Assembly: GCA_900321665.1 (NCBI GenBank)
Contig: ONWY01000039.1
Span: 1-8,475 of the forward strand
DNA: 8,475 nucleotides
Direction of reading: 5' to 3'
Source of the DNA: an uncultured Eubacteriales bacterium
Lineage (GTDB): Bacteria; Bacillota; Clostridia; Oscillospirales; Acutalibacteraceae
Positions within the stretch are counted from its first letter, which is position 1, and every line of letters begins with the position of its first letter. Below are positions 1-5,769 of the stretch, in pieces. The notes beneath the pieces were generated by a model, which was given only the letters and a program-made list of their open reading frames with translations, did not search any database and was not told the DNA's origin. A program made the translations under genes and the position numbers.

Positions 1-90
1 CGCCATAGGGATATTTCCCAACAAAATCAAAATAACACTAAAGGCGGTTAAAATACCGCCAAAGGCAATTTTAAGGCTTTTTTTCATCAT
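1..90 (-). CDS. Predicted membrane protein, N-terminal fragment (runs off window)
   Basis: An open frame of 30 codons runs to base 1 with no stop. It starts at an ATG at 88-90, or at a second ATG immediately after it (85-87). The first residues are Met-Met-Lys-Lys-Ser-Leu-Lys, followed by a hydrophobic stretch from about residue 8 to 29 (rich in I, L, F, G, A). This looks like a positively charged cytoplasmic tip leading into a first transmembrane helix, not a cleaved signal peptide. The first ATG overlaps the stop of the J-domain-like gene as ATGA, and there is no clear Shine-Dalgarno site, so translation is probably coupled. The style of the N-terminus recalls small clostridial membrane proteins resembling ECF-transporter S components, but 30 residues cannot prove a family. 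It is the third gene of the DUF5685/J-domain unit. Confidence 0.65.
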   Translation of the reverse strand, partial: MMKKSLKIAFGGILTAFSVILILLGNIPMA

Positions 91-641
91 CGGCACATTG
101 AGCAAAGGCAATCGCAGCACGTTAGCGCTGTGCAGATTTTGCACACACTGCCGGTGCAGCCGCTATTGTCGCTATTGCTCTGCCTCCAATCGTTTCTGAA
201 ATCGCCTTCTCTTTTGGCTTTCACACTGTTATAGGCTTCGCTGTACTCGGGGTTATTCGGCTCATATTGAACCGCCTTGGCATAGCAATCCGCCGCATCC
301 TCCAGCCAACCGCGCGAGTGAAGCACCTTTCCTTTTAAAAAATACCACTCGGCATCTCTGTCGGAAATTGGAACACCATCCAAAATTGTTTCGGCATCCT
401 CATAACGCTTTTCGCGCATTTTTGCGCGCACATCGCCGTAGCGATTACTTTCTCCGGCGGTAGCGCTGTAGGTAGACTGCCCGTTATACATCAGCGCATC
501 GTAGGCTGTGTTCAACTGTTCAATTTGTGCACTGTAGTCGCCTTCGGCAGATGCATAAAAAGCCATCTTTTCTTTATATGCTCTGTTTACCTCCTCGGGG
601 GATGACCCCTCAGGCAAGCCTAAAACTTCATAAGGATTCAA
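87..641 (-). CDS. J-domain-like/TPR protein lacking HPD, with Cys-rich C-terminal tail
   Basis: A 184-residue protein in three parts. Residues 1-51 match J-domain helices (NPYEVLGLP at the start, NRAYKEK in helix II, QLNTAYDALM in helix III). However, the segment between helices II and III reads ASAEGDY and lacks the HPD motif that J-proteins need to stimulate Hsp70 ATPase. Residues about 67-140 look like one degenerate and one better TPR helix pair (WYFLKGKVLHSRGWLEDA, then CYAKAVQYEPNNP). The last 23 residues hold eight cysteines (162, 167, 170, 175, 176, 178, 180, 183), which suggests metal binding or lipid/thiol modification; this is inference. The start codon is TTG (639-641), supported by AAAGGAG 7 nt upstream and by the NPYEVLG J-domain opening. 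It overlaps the upstream stop as TTGA. The family is seen in Clostridia as a DnaJ-domain protein of unknown function; a scaffold or adaptor is more likely than a classical co-chaperone. Confidence 0.85.
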   Translation of the reverse strand: MNPYEVLGLPEGSSPEEVNRAYKEKMAFYASAEGDYSAQIEQLNTAYDALMYNGQSTYSATAGESNRYGDVRAKMREKRYEDAETILDGVPISDRDAEWYFLKGKVLHSRGWLEDAADCYAKAVQYEPNNPEYSEAYNSVKAKREGDFRNDWRQSNSDNSGCTGSVCKICTALTCCDCLCSMCR

Positions 642-1453
642 TTCGTTGCTCCTTTCAAAATCCGCTCTTGTGCAGTGTTTGTTCCTTCATAAATAATGTT
701 TTCTATAATCGGCGAATACTGCCCTTTCTCAATCCGGACATAGGCATTTGCCGCCTCGCCGATAGAAAGATTTAATATTTGCGTTATGCGATGTTCCTCT
801 ATCCCGCTGAAAAAAGGGTTAAAGGAACCGCTTTTTTTATCTTTTTCCAAATCATCTGCCGCATCGATAAAGTATATCCACCTGCCGAGCATATAGCCGA
901 AATAGTACAGAGGGCTTTCCTTATCGCCTTCACTGAATATCAGCCCCAGGGAATCGGCTGTCGGGTGCGCGGCTTTATCTAAGGAGGCAAGCTGTGCTTC
1001 GTAGTGCGCCTGCAATATCATATTTTGTCTTATTTTATCGCATAAATCAGGATAACTTCTTTTTGCTTTACGATACTTGCGGTGAAATATTAACCGCAAG
1101 AGCCGATACAGCAGCTTTTTAAAAAAGCCTTCATCGCGGATATTATCAAGAATTTTTTCATATGCCAAAATGATTAAAACCGAGGCACAGTAAAAAAACA
1201 CTTCCTCCTGCCCTGCAAGCATGGCGCACTTCTTGAATTTATACGGGCAATAATGCATGCACTGTTGCTCGCTTTGATTGGCTTCGTTTAATTTTAGCAA
1301 AGCTAAAAAGGTAATATCATAATTGAGTAAAAACCTTGAAAACACACCGTAGTGCTTTTTTAAGCTTTCACAAAGAGTGCAATAAACACGGCGGTACTGC
1401 TCGGTTTTTTCATCATTTAACTTGCTTAAATCTGCCTTGACATATCCAAACAT
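638..1453 (-). CDS. DUF5685-like family protein (function unknown)
   Basis: A 271-residue protein starting MFGYVKADL, an opening I associate with DUF5685 proteins of Firmicutes and Actinobacteria. The start was set at ATG 1451-1453 because of the family N-terminus and the GAGGTGA site 5 nt upstream. A longer frame to 1546 would run through the upp terminator. Five cysteines lie in the first 80 residues in metal-site-like spacing (C25-x2-C28, C65-x3-C69, C76). Helix-rich sequence follows, including a hydrophobic segment near residues 86-98. Two acidic clusters stand out: KILDNIRDE (100-108) and IDAADDLEKD (196-205), the latter inside GYMLGRWIYF...SGSFNPF. They vaguely resemble the two Asp-rich motifs of all-helical isoprenoid synthases (see findings). 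It is the first gene of a three-gene coupled unit; its TGA overlaps the TTG of the next gene. The family assignment is from memory, the function is unknown. Confidence 0.85.
   Translation of the reverse strand: MFGYVKADLSKLNDEKTEQYRRVYCTLCESLKKHYGVFSRFLLNYDITFLALLKLNEANQSEQQCMHYCPYKFKKCAMLAGQEEVFFYCASVLIILAYEKILDNIRDEGFFKKLLYRLLRLIFHRKYRKAKRSYPDLCDKIRQNMILQAHYEAQLASLDKAAHPTADSLGLIFSEGDKESPLYYFGYMLGRWIYFIDAADDLEKDKKSGSFNPFFSGIEEHRITQILNLSIGEAANAYVRIEKGQYSPIIENIIYEGTNTAQERILKGATN
649..655 (-). promoter_or_regulatory. Ribosome binding site for the TTG-started J-domain-like gene
   Basis: The minus strand reads AAAGGAG, then 7 nt, then TTG. This near-consensus site lies inside the 3' end of the DUF5685-like gene and decides the non-ATG start, since no ATG is available at the position where the J-domain begins. 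Confidence 0.8.
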
Positions 1454-1458
1454 ACCGC

Positions 1459-1465
1459 TCACCTC
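1459..1465 (-). promoter_or_regulatory. Ribosome binding site for the DUF5685-like gene
   Basis: GAGGTGA on the minus strand, 5 nt before ATG 1451-1453. It selects this start over the upstream in-frame ATG at 1544-1546, which lies within the upp terminator stem and has no comparable site. Confidence 0.75.
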
Positions 1466-1475
1466 AATTATGCTT

Positions 1476-1505
1476 ATTATAATATAGTTTTGCTTAAAAT
1501 GTATA
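1476..1505 (-). promoter_or_regulatory. Probable sigma-A promoter for the DUF5685-like/J-domain unit
   Basis: On the minus strand a perfect -10 (TATAAT, 1476-1481) is preceded by an 18-nt spacer and a weak -35 (TATACA, 4 of 6, 1500-1505). It sits between the upp terminator and the DUF5685-like start, where a new promoter is expected. The sequence is AT-rich, so the exact -35 is uncertain; an alternative pairs TTGTTT with TATATT. Confidence 0.5.
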
Positions 1506-1532
1506 AACAAATTGTAAATTTTGTCGGCTTGC

Positions 1533-1573
1533 AAAAAGAAAGGCATTACGGCGATGCTATCGCCTGTAATGCC
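1533..1573 (-). terminator. Rho-independent terminator of the tsaE-tsaB-rpiB-upp operon
   Basis: The arms GGCATTAC and GTAATGCC (1542-1549 and 1566-1573) continue into GGCGAT/ATCGCC with one bulged base, giving a stem of about 14 bp with a 3-nt loop. On the minus strand it is followed by TTTCTTTTT. It begins 15 nt past the upp stop. On the plus strand no T-run follows, so it acts leftward. Confidence 0.9.
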
Positions 1574-1588
1574 CTGTTATTTCGATGA

Positions 1589-2218
1589 TTATCTTGTGCC
1601 GAAGATTCTGTCGCCGGCATCGCCGAGACCCGGGATAATGTACTTGTGCTCATTGAGGTGGTCATCAAGTGCCGCACAGTAAATATCAACATCGGGATGC
1701 GCTTCTTCCAATGCCTTCAAGCCTTCGGGAGCAGCGATAATGCCCATAAACTTCACTGTTTTTGCACCCTTTTGCTTAATCATGGTGATAGCATCAATAG
1801 CAGAACCGCCGGTTGCAAGCATCGGGTCTAAAACAATCACCTCACGGTCATTGATATCTGCCGGTAATTTGCAGTAATACTCCACCGGTTGTGCGGTTTC
1901 GGGATCTCTGTAAAGACCGATGTGCCCAACCTTAGCTGCAGGCACAAGACTCAGGACACCGTCTACCATGCCGAGACCTGCGCGCAAAATCGGAACAAAT
2001 GCAAGCTTTCTGCCCTTTACCATCTTCGCGTGGCAAATACCCATCGGTGTTTTAACATCAACCTCTTGAAGCGGTAAATCTCTGGTTGCTTCGTAGCACA
2101 TTAAGTTTGCAATTTCGCTGATTAATGTGCGGAACTGATTTGTGCCTGTTTTTTCATCTCTCAAAATAGCCAACTTGTGCTGAATGAGCGGATGGTCAAA
2201 AATTGTTACATTAGCCAT
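1589..2218 (-). CDS. upp: Uracil phosphoribosyltransferase
   Basis: Cytoplasmic pyrimidine-salvage enzyme: uracil plus PRPP gives UMP and pyrophosphate. The 209-residue length is typical of bacterial Upp. Visible motifs are PILRAGLGM (76-84), the PRPP-binding loop DPMLATGGS (131-139), and the uracil-binding C-terminal segment with IPGLGDAGD (195-203), ending GDRIFGTR. ATG 2216-2218 has GGAGG about 8 nt upstream. It is the last gene of the tsaE-tsaB-rpiB-upp operon, 25 nt after rpiB, and is followed directly by a strong terminator. The rpiB-upp pairing is familiar in Firmicutes and fits PRPP/ribose phosphate use. Nothing in the protein looks damaged. Confidence 0.97.
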   Translation of the reverse strand: MANVTIFDHPLIQHKLAILRDEKTGTNQFRTLISEIANLMCYEATRDLPLQEVDVKTPMGICHAKMVKGRKLAFVPILRAGLGMVDGVLSLVPAAKVGHIGLYRDPETAQPVEYYCKLPADINDREVIVLDPMLATGGSAIDAITMIKQKGAKTVKFMGIIAAPEGLKALEEAHPDVDIYCAALDDHLNEHKYIIPGLGDAGDRIFGTR

Positions 2219-2243
2219 GATTCAATACCTCCAATATTTAAGC

Positions 2244-2681
2244 TTAATTATTTTCTATCTCCATAATCATATTGACTCTTTTTTCGTGCCTGCCGCCTTC
2301 AAAGGAAGCATCCAAATAAGCGTCAACCACATCAATTGCCAAGCCGGCGCCGATGACACGGCCGCCAAAGCACAAAATATTTGTGTTATTATGCATCTTG
2401 GTAAACCTTGCGCTGAAGGTATCGGAGCAACATGCCGCGCGAATGCCCTTGACTTTATTGGCTGCAATAGACATCCCGATACCGGTACCGCAAACTAAGA
2501 TACCGCACTCAAACTCCCCTTTTGCTACCGCTTCGCCGACGCTTTTTGCAATAACCGGGTAATCCACCGCTTCGCCGCTGTAGGTGCCGAAATCCTTGTA
2601 CTCTATCTTTCTTTCTTCCAAATGCTTTTTTACGGCTTCTTTGAGCTCAAATCCGCCGTGGTCCGCGCCAATTGCAATCAT
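2244..2681 (-). CDS. rpiB: Ribose-5-phosphate isomerase B
   Basis: RpiB/LacAB-family sugar-phosphate isomerase interconverting ribose 5-phosphate and ribulose 5-phosphate in the pentose phosphate pathway (cytoplasm). The 145 residues show GADHGG (5-10; D7 and H8 at the active site), CGTGIGMSIAANK with catalytic-type Cys64, HNN (97-99; His97 is the ring-opening-type residue), GGRV (106-109) and R131-H132. The classical HNDAN reads HNNTN here, a mild variation. ATG 2679-2681 overlaps the tsaB stop (ATGA) and has AAAGGA upstream. LacA/LacB subunits or allose-6-phosphate activity are alternatives in this fold, but the single-gene form next to upp favours RpiB. Confidence 0.95.
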   Translation of the reverse strand: MIAIGADHGGFELKEAVKKHLEERKIEYKDFGTYSGEAVDYPVIAKSVGEAVAKGEFECGILVCGTGIGMSIAANKVKGIRAACCSDTFSARFTKMHNNTNILCFGGRVIGAGLAIDVVDAYLDASFEGGRHEKRVNMIMEIENN

Positions 2682-3373
2682 AGTGATTTATCCTTTCTTT
2701 TTTTCAATTCGCGCTCCGCTTGTGACAGGCGCAAATAGCGCGGCACAAGCAAGGCGCTTTCATAAGCTTTATCTTTATATTCATACGCAAGAGCGCACGC
2801 ACGGCGTGCATCTTGGTACAATTCACTCTCATCGACAAGGTGAACACGGGGGCACTGTTCCTTTAGCACTTCATAGGCAAGCTTTGCACCGTCGCCCGCT
2901 AAGTACACAGGCTGATTGTAGCTGTTAATGCGCTCGGTCATATCCTTGATGGCACACGCTTCATCCGCACTCAAGCGCTTTAAAGAGCCGCTTTCAAAGG
3001 TAGCGGTGTAAACCTGGTTGCGCCTGGCATCCATACAGGCGATGGCAATCACATCGCATTTCGATACATTTGCCGCAATCACTTCTAAGGTCGAAAGCCC
3101 GATACACGGTGTACCATGCGCAAAAGCAAGCCCTTTGACAGCAGCAACACCGATTCTGACACCGGTAAAGGAACCGGGGCCGTTGGTCACTGCAAACAAA
3201 TCGATATCCGCTGCCGAAAGCCCGGCTTTTTTTAACACGGCATCCACCATCGGCATCAGGGTTTGAGAATGGGTCAAGCCGTTATTGACAAACTGAGCAG
3301 CTAAAATTTGCTTATCTTCGCTTACCGCAACACTGCAACTGACTGCGGAAGAATCAATCGCCAATATTTTCAT
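2678..3373 (-). CDS. tsaB: tRNA threonylcarbamoyladenosine biosynthesis protein TsaB
   Basis: An ASKHA-fold protein that partners TsaD, with TsaE, to put threonylcarbamoyl on A37 of ANN-reading tRNAs (t6A). The 231 residues open with MKILAIDSS, then THSQTLMP (34-41), NGPGSFTGVRIG (64-75), DARRNQVY (115-122) and the C-terminal PRYLRLSQAERE (211-222), all typical of bacterial TsaB. The start is ATG 3371-3373, with AAGGGGAA 7 nt upstream. A longer reading from a TTG at 3398-3400 adds nine residues absent from the family and was not used. The gene overlaps tsaE by 20 nt and rpiB by 4 nt, so the operon is tightly coupled. rimI and tsaD, often next in Firmicutes, are absent here. Confidence 0.95.
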   Translation of the reverse strand: MKILAIDSSAVSCSVAVSEDKQILAAQFVNNGLTHSQTLMPMVDAVLKKAGLSAADIDLFAVTNGPGSFTGVRIGVAAVKGLAFAHGTPCIGLSTLEVIAANVSKCDVIAIACMDARRNQVYTATFESGSLKRLSADEACAIKDMTERINSYNQPVYLAGDGAKLAYEVLKEQCPRVHLVDESELYQDARRACALAYEYKDKAYESALLVPRYLRLSQAERELKKRKDKSL

Positions 3374-3803
3374 CAAATTCTTCCCCTTTTCCGATTTCAA
3401 TCACCCGCTCGGTTTCATTTTTTCCCTGTGAAAAACGGATATAGATGCAGCCCTCGGGCAAAGCGTTTTCGATATTTTCGCTCCACTCGCAGGCTAAAAC
3501 AGCATCGGTATCAAGGTAATCAAAGAAGCCGGTGGAATACAAGTCCTCCCAAGTATTGATGCGGTACATATCGAAATGATACAGCACTTTTTCCGCGCCG
3601 CGGTATTCATTGACAAGCGAAAAAGTAGGGCTTGTAACATCGGCACTGATTCCCAGCCCCTTTACAAGCCCTTTCATAAAAGTCGTTTTTCCCATACCCA
3701 TTCCGCCAAAAAAAGCGATAACATCACCCAGGCGGCAATCTTTGGCAAAGATTTCACCGAGGTGTGCAGTTTCTTGTGCGGAGCGGGTCGTAAATTTCTT
3801 CAT
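3354..3803 (-). CDS. tsaE: tRNA threonylcarbamoyladenosine biosynthesis ATPase TsaE
   Basis: A small P-loop ATPase that drives turnover of the TsaB-TsaD complex during t6A synthesis. The 149 residues match the usual size. Walker A lies at 33-41, read as GGMGMGKTT; the commoner form is GDLGAGKTT, so the family's Asp is replaced but the Gly-Lys-Thr core is intact. TSPTFSLVNEY (58-68), HFDMYR (76-81) and CEWSEN (105-110) are further family signatures. ATG 3801-3803 has AAAGGA about 8 nt upstream. It is the first gene of the operon, behind the promoter at 3844-3872, and its end overlaps the start of tsaB by 20 nt. Confidence 0.95.
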   Translation of the reverse strand: MKKFTTRSAQETAHLGEIFAKDCRLGDVIAFFGGMGMGKTTFMKGLVKGLGISADVTSPTFSLVNEYRGAEKVLYHFDMYRINTWEDLYSTGFFDYLDTDAVLACEWSENIENALPEGCIYIRFSQGKNETERVIEIGKGEEFDENIGD

Positions 3804-3843
3804 GAAATAATCCTTTTGCTACTTCTTGTCGAATATTTAGTAT

Positions 3844-3872
3844 AGTATATCACATCTTCGCCAAATTTTGAA
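3844..3872 (-). promoter_or_regulatory. Promoter of the tsaE-tsaB-rpiB-upp operon
   Basis: On the minus strand: -35 TTCAAA (3867-3872, 4 of 6), 17-nt spacer, -10 TATACT (3844-3849, 5 of 6), with TGA directly before the -10 forming an extended -10. It lies about 40 bases upstream of the tsaE ATG and back-to-back with the GH36 promoter. Confidence 0.65.
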
Positions 3873-3891
3873 GAATAATTAGCAAAAAATA

Positions 3892-3920
3892 TTGAACAAA
3901 TTATATTTATCTGCTAAAAT
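3892..3920 (+). promoter_or_regulatory. Promoter of the GH36 glycosidase gene
   Basis: -35 TTGAAC (3892-3897, 4 of 6), 17-nt spacer, -10 TAAAAT (3915-3920, 5 of 6), with TGC just before it as an extended -10. A start near 3927 would leave a leader of about 45 nt. A second possible -10 (TATAAT, 3929-3934) lies downstream but lacks a good -35. Confidence 0.6.
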
Positions 3921-3942
3921 AGAATTTGTATAATATAATAAA

Positions 3943-3958
3943 TAACCTTGCGAGGTTA
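3943..3958 (+). promoter_or_regulatory. Small palindrome/hairpin in the GH36 leader
   Basis: TAACCTTGCGAGGTTA has perfect 6-base arms (TAACCT/AGGTTA) around TGCG. It lies after the predicted promoter and 4 nt before the GGAG site (3963-3966), so it could be an operator or a short mRNA hairpin near the ribosome binding site. A chance palindrome of this size is possible. Confidence 0.35.
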
Positions 3959-3972
3959 GAACGGAGTGTATT

Positions 3973-5637
3973 ATGGAAAGAAATTTTGTCATTAAGTACA
4001 AAACCGAGTTTGGCATTGTGACAACCAACGAGCTTGAAAACGATTTCTATGCGCTCGATATCACCGATACCGCTGAGCGCTTCACTGTCGTGATGAAGCC
4101 GAAAAAAGCTTTTGAGCTTGTGACTTTTGCAGCCGAGAGTGACTATGCCTTCGTACCCGGCGATAATTTTTATGCCGGCGGTTACCAATCATGGACCACA
4201 TCCAGAGAATACAAAAACTTTGATGTGCAAAAGCGCTCTACCAAAATTGCCGAAGTGAGCAAATTCACCTCCCACTTAACCAAGATGTTCGGCGATGAAT
4301 ATTTTGTGGAGTACAGCGAGCTGCCGGGCGAATTTCATTCCCACTGCTACACATACATTCGCAACGGCGAGGATTGCAAGCTTTGGGGCTCCTTGAGCGA
4401 AAAAACCGGCTTCACCTATTTCAAGGTTAAAATGAATGATGATTACTTTGCCATCTGCAAGGATGTTGAAGGTAAAGTGGTGACCGAGGATTACACGATT
4501 TTTGATGTCGTTTACTTTGAAGGCAGCTATGATGCAGTCTTTGATGCCTATTTCGGTATGCAGGAAATGCCCGCAACAAGAAACGGTCAAATGAGCGGCT
4601 ATACCTCTTGGTATAACTATTTCCAAAATATCAATGAGGATATTATTTTGCGCGATTTAGACGGTCTCGACCCTGTGAAGGATGAGGTTTCCATTTTCCA
4701 AATTGATGACGGTTACGAGCCCTTTGTCGGCGACTGGCTCGACCCCTGCCCCGAAAAATTCCCCAACGGTATGGCATACATTGCCGATAAAATTCACCAA
4801 AAGGGCTATAAAGCGGGCATTTGGGTAGCTCCCTTCTCCTGCCAAATCAAGTCAAGAATGGCAAAGGAGCACCCCGATTGGCTGATTAAGGATGAAAACG
4901 GCAAATCACTTGTCGGCGTTCCGGCGTGGGGCGGCGCATACATCTTTGATATTTTCAACGATGAAGTGAGAGATTATATCAGGCATTTCTTCGATGTCAT
5001 TCTCAACGAGTGGAATTTTGATATGGTCAAGCTTGATTTCCTTTACAGCCAGTGCATTTTCCCGCGTAACGGCAAATCCCGCGGTGAAATCATGTATGCC
5101 GCAATGTGCTTCTTGCGCGATTGTGTCGGCGATAAGCTTTTCCTCGGCTGCGGCGCGCCGATTGGTACCGCTATCGGCATTGTTGATGCCTGCAGAATCA
5201 GCTGCGATGTTGCGCCGGATTACATGGGCAAATTCTATAACAGGTATATCTTTATCAACAATGAAATTGTCAGTGCGCAAAACGCAATCAATAACTCCAT
5301 TTTCCGCCGCCACTTAAACGGCAGAGTTTGGATGAATGACCCCGATGTTTTCTTCTTAAGAGATGATAATATCCATTTCACAAAAGAGCAAAAGCTGTTG
5401 CTTGGCACCATCAATAACCTGTGCGGCAATGTGCTCTTTGTCTCCGATAATGCCGGTGATTATGATGCAACGCAAATGAAATGGTTGAAAAAATTCTTTA
5501 AGAAAACCGATGAAAAAATCCTCGGCGCCGAATATATCTCCGATGATATTATTCGCATGAGAATTCAAGACGGCAAGATGATTAAAACCTTAACCTTCAA
5601 CATCAAAACCGGTAAGGTAATCAAAAACCACATCTAA
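3973..5637 (+). CDS. GH36-type alpha-galactosidase family glycosidase (cytoplasmic)
   Basis: A 554-residue protein with the plan of glycoside hydrolase family 36. It has an N-terminal beta-rich domain (about 1-200, with YQSWTT at 71-76), a (beta/alpha)8 barrel (about 205-495) and a short C-terminal beta domain. Barrel signatures are SGYTSWYNY (208-216), FQIDDGY (242-248), GIWVAPF (282-288), MVKLDF with probable nucleophile Asp355, GCGAPIG (392-398) and CRISCDVAP with probable acid/base Asp412, then WMNDPD (453-458). No signal peptide is seen, so it should act on imported alpha-galactosides such as melibiose or raffinose-type sugars; the exact substrate is inference. ATG 3973 has GGAG 6 nt upstream. 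It is monocistronic, with its own promoter and terminator and no transporter or regulator beside it. Sequences of this subtype are shorter than classical ~720-residue GH36 enzymes. Confidence 0.85.
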   Translation: MERNFVIKYKTEFGIVTTNELENDFYALDITDTAERFTVVMKPKKAFELVTFAAESDYAFVPGDNFYAGGYQSWTTSREYKNFDVQKRSTKIAEVSKFTSHLTKMFGDEYFVEYSELPGEFHSHCYTYIRNGEDCKLWGSLSEKTGFTYFKVKMNDDYFAICKDVEGKVVTEDYTIFDVVYFEGSYDAVFDAYFGMQEMPATRNGQMSGYTSWYNYFQNINEDIILRDLDGLDPVKDEVSIFQIDDGYEPFVGDWLDPCPEKFPNGMAYIADKIHQKGYKAGIWVAPFSCQIKSRMAKEHPDWLIKDENGKSLVGVPAWGGAYIFDIFNDEVRDYIRHFFDVILNEWNFDMVKLDFLYSQCIFPRNGKSRGEIMYAAMCFLRDCVGDKLFLGCGAPIGTAIGIVDACRISCDVAPDYMGKFYNRYIFINNEIVSAQNAINNSIFRRHLNGRVWMNDPDVFFLRDDNIHFTKEQKLLLGTINNLCGNVLFVSDNAGDYDATQMKWLKKFFKKTDEKILGAEYISDDIIRMRIQDGKMIKTLTFNIKTGKVIKNHI

Positions 5638-5644
5638 AAAATTG

Positions 5645-5680
5645 CAATCGGCATCCATCCGGATGCCGATTGATTTTTTG
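5645..5680 (+). terminator. Rho-independent terminator of the GH36 gene
   Basis: A perfect 12-bp stem (CAATCGGCATCC, 5645-5656, with its complement at 5661-5672) and a 4-nt ATCC loop, followed by GATTTTTTG. It begins 7 nt after the stop codon, which isolates the GH36 gene from the SEDS gene. Confidence 0.93.
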
Positions 5681-5710
5681 TTACAATTTGATTACGAAAA
5701 GGCAAAAGCA

Positions 5711-5739
5711 TTGAAAAAATACGCATAAAATTTTATAAT
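5711..5739 (+). promoter_or_regulatory. Promoter of the SEDS gene
   Basis: -35 TTGAAA (5711-5716, 5 of 6), 17-nt spacer, perfect -10 TATAAT (5734-5739). It sits between the upstream terminator and the gene, giving a leader of about 25 nt that contains AGAAGG (5758-5763). Confidence 0.8.
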
Positions 5740-5769
5740 ATTTTATCATCTGTTATTAGAAGGTATTAC

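Noticed and set aside
1454..1546. Upstream extension of the DUF5685-like frame to an ATG at 1544-1546
   Set aside because: It would run through the upp terminator and the promoter candidate, and the family N-terminus and the GAGGTGA site both point to ATG 1451-1453.
1542..1573. Hairpin read as a plus-strand terminator or as a mobile-element inverted repeat
   Set aside because: No T-run follows on the plus strand and no transposase or target duplication is present; its place after upp with a minus-strand T-run explains it.
2184..2928. Plus-strand open frames across upp, rpiB and tsaB (up to 114 codons)
   Set aside because: They are antisense to genes with full family motifs, and show no recognisable protein features.
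3374..3400. Nine-residue N-terminal extension of tsaB from a TTG
   Set aside because: The family begins at MKILAIDSS, and the internal ATG has a purine-rich site at proper spacing.
3929..3934. TATAAT as the main -10 of the GH36 gene
   Set aside because: No acceptable -35 lies 16-18 nt upstream; the TTGAAC/TAAAAT pair with extended -10 is better. A secondary role is not excluded.
4276..5568. Several minus-strand open frames opposite the GH36 gene (up to 135 codons)
   Set aside because: They lie wholly within a well-supported GH36 coding region, have no family resemblance or ribosome binding site, and are explained by the codon bias of the plus-strand gene.
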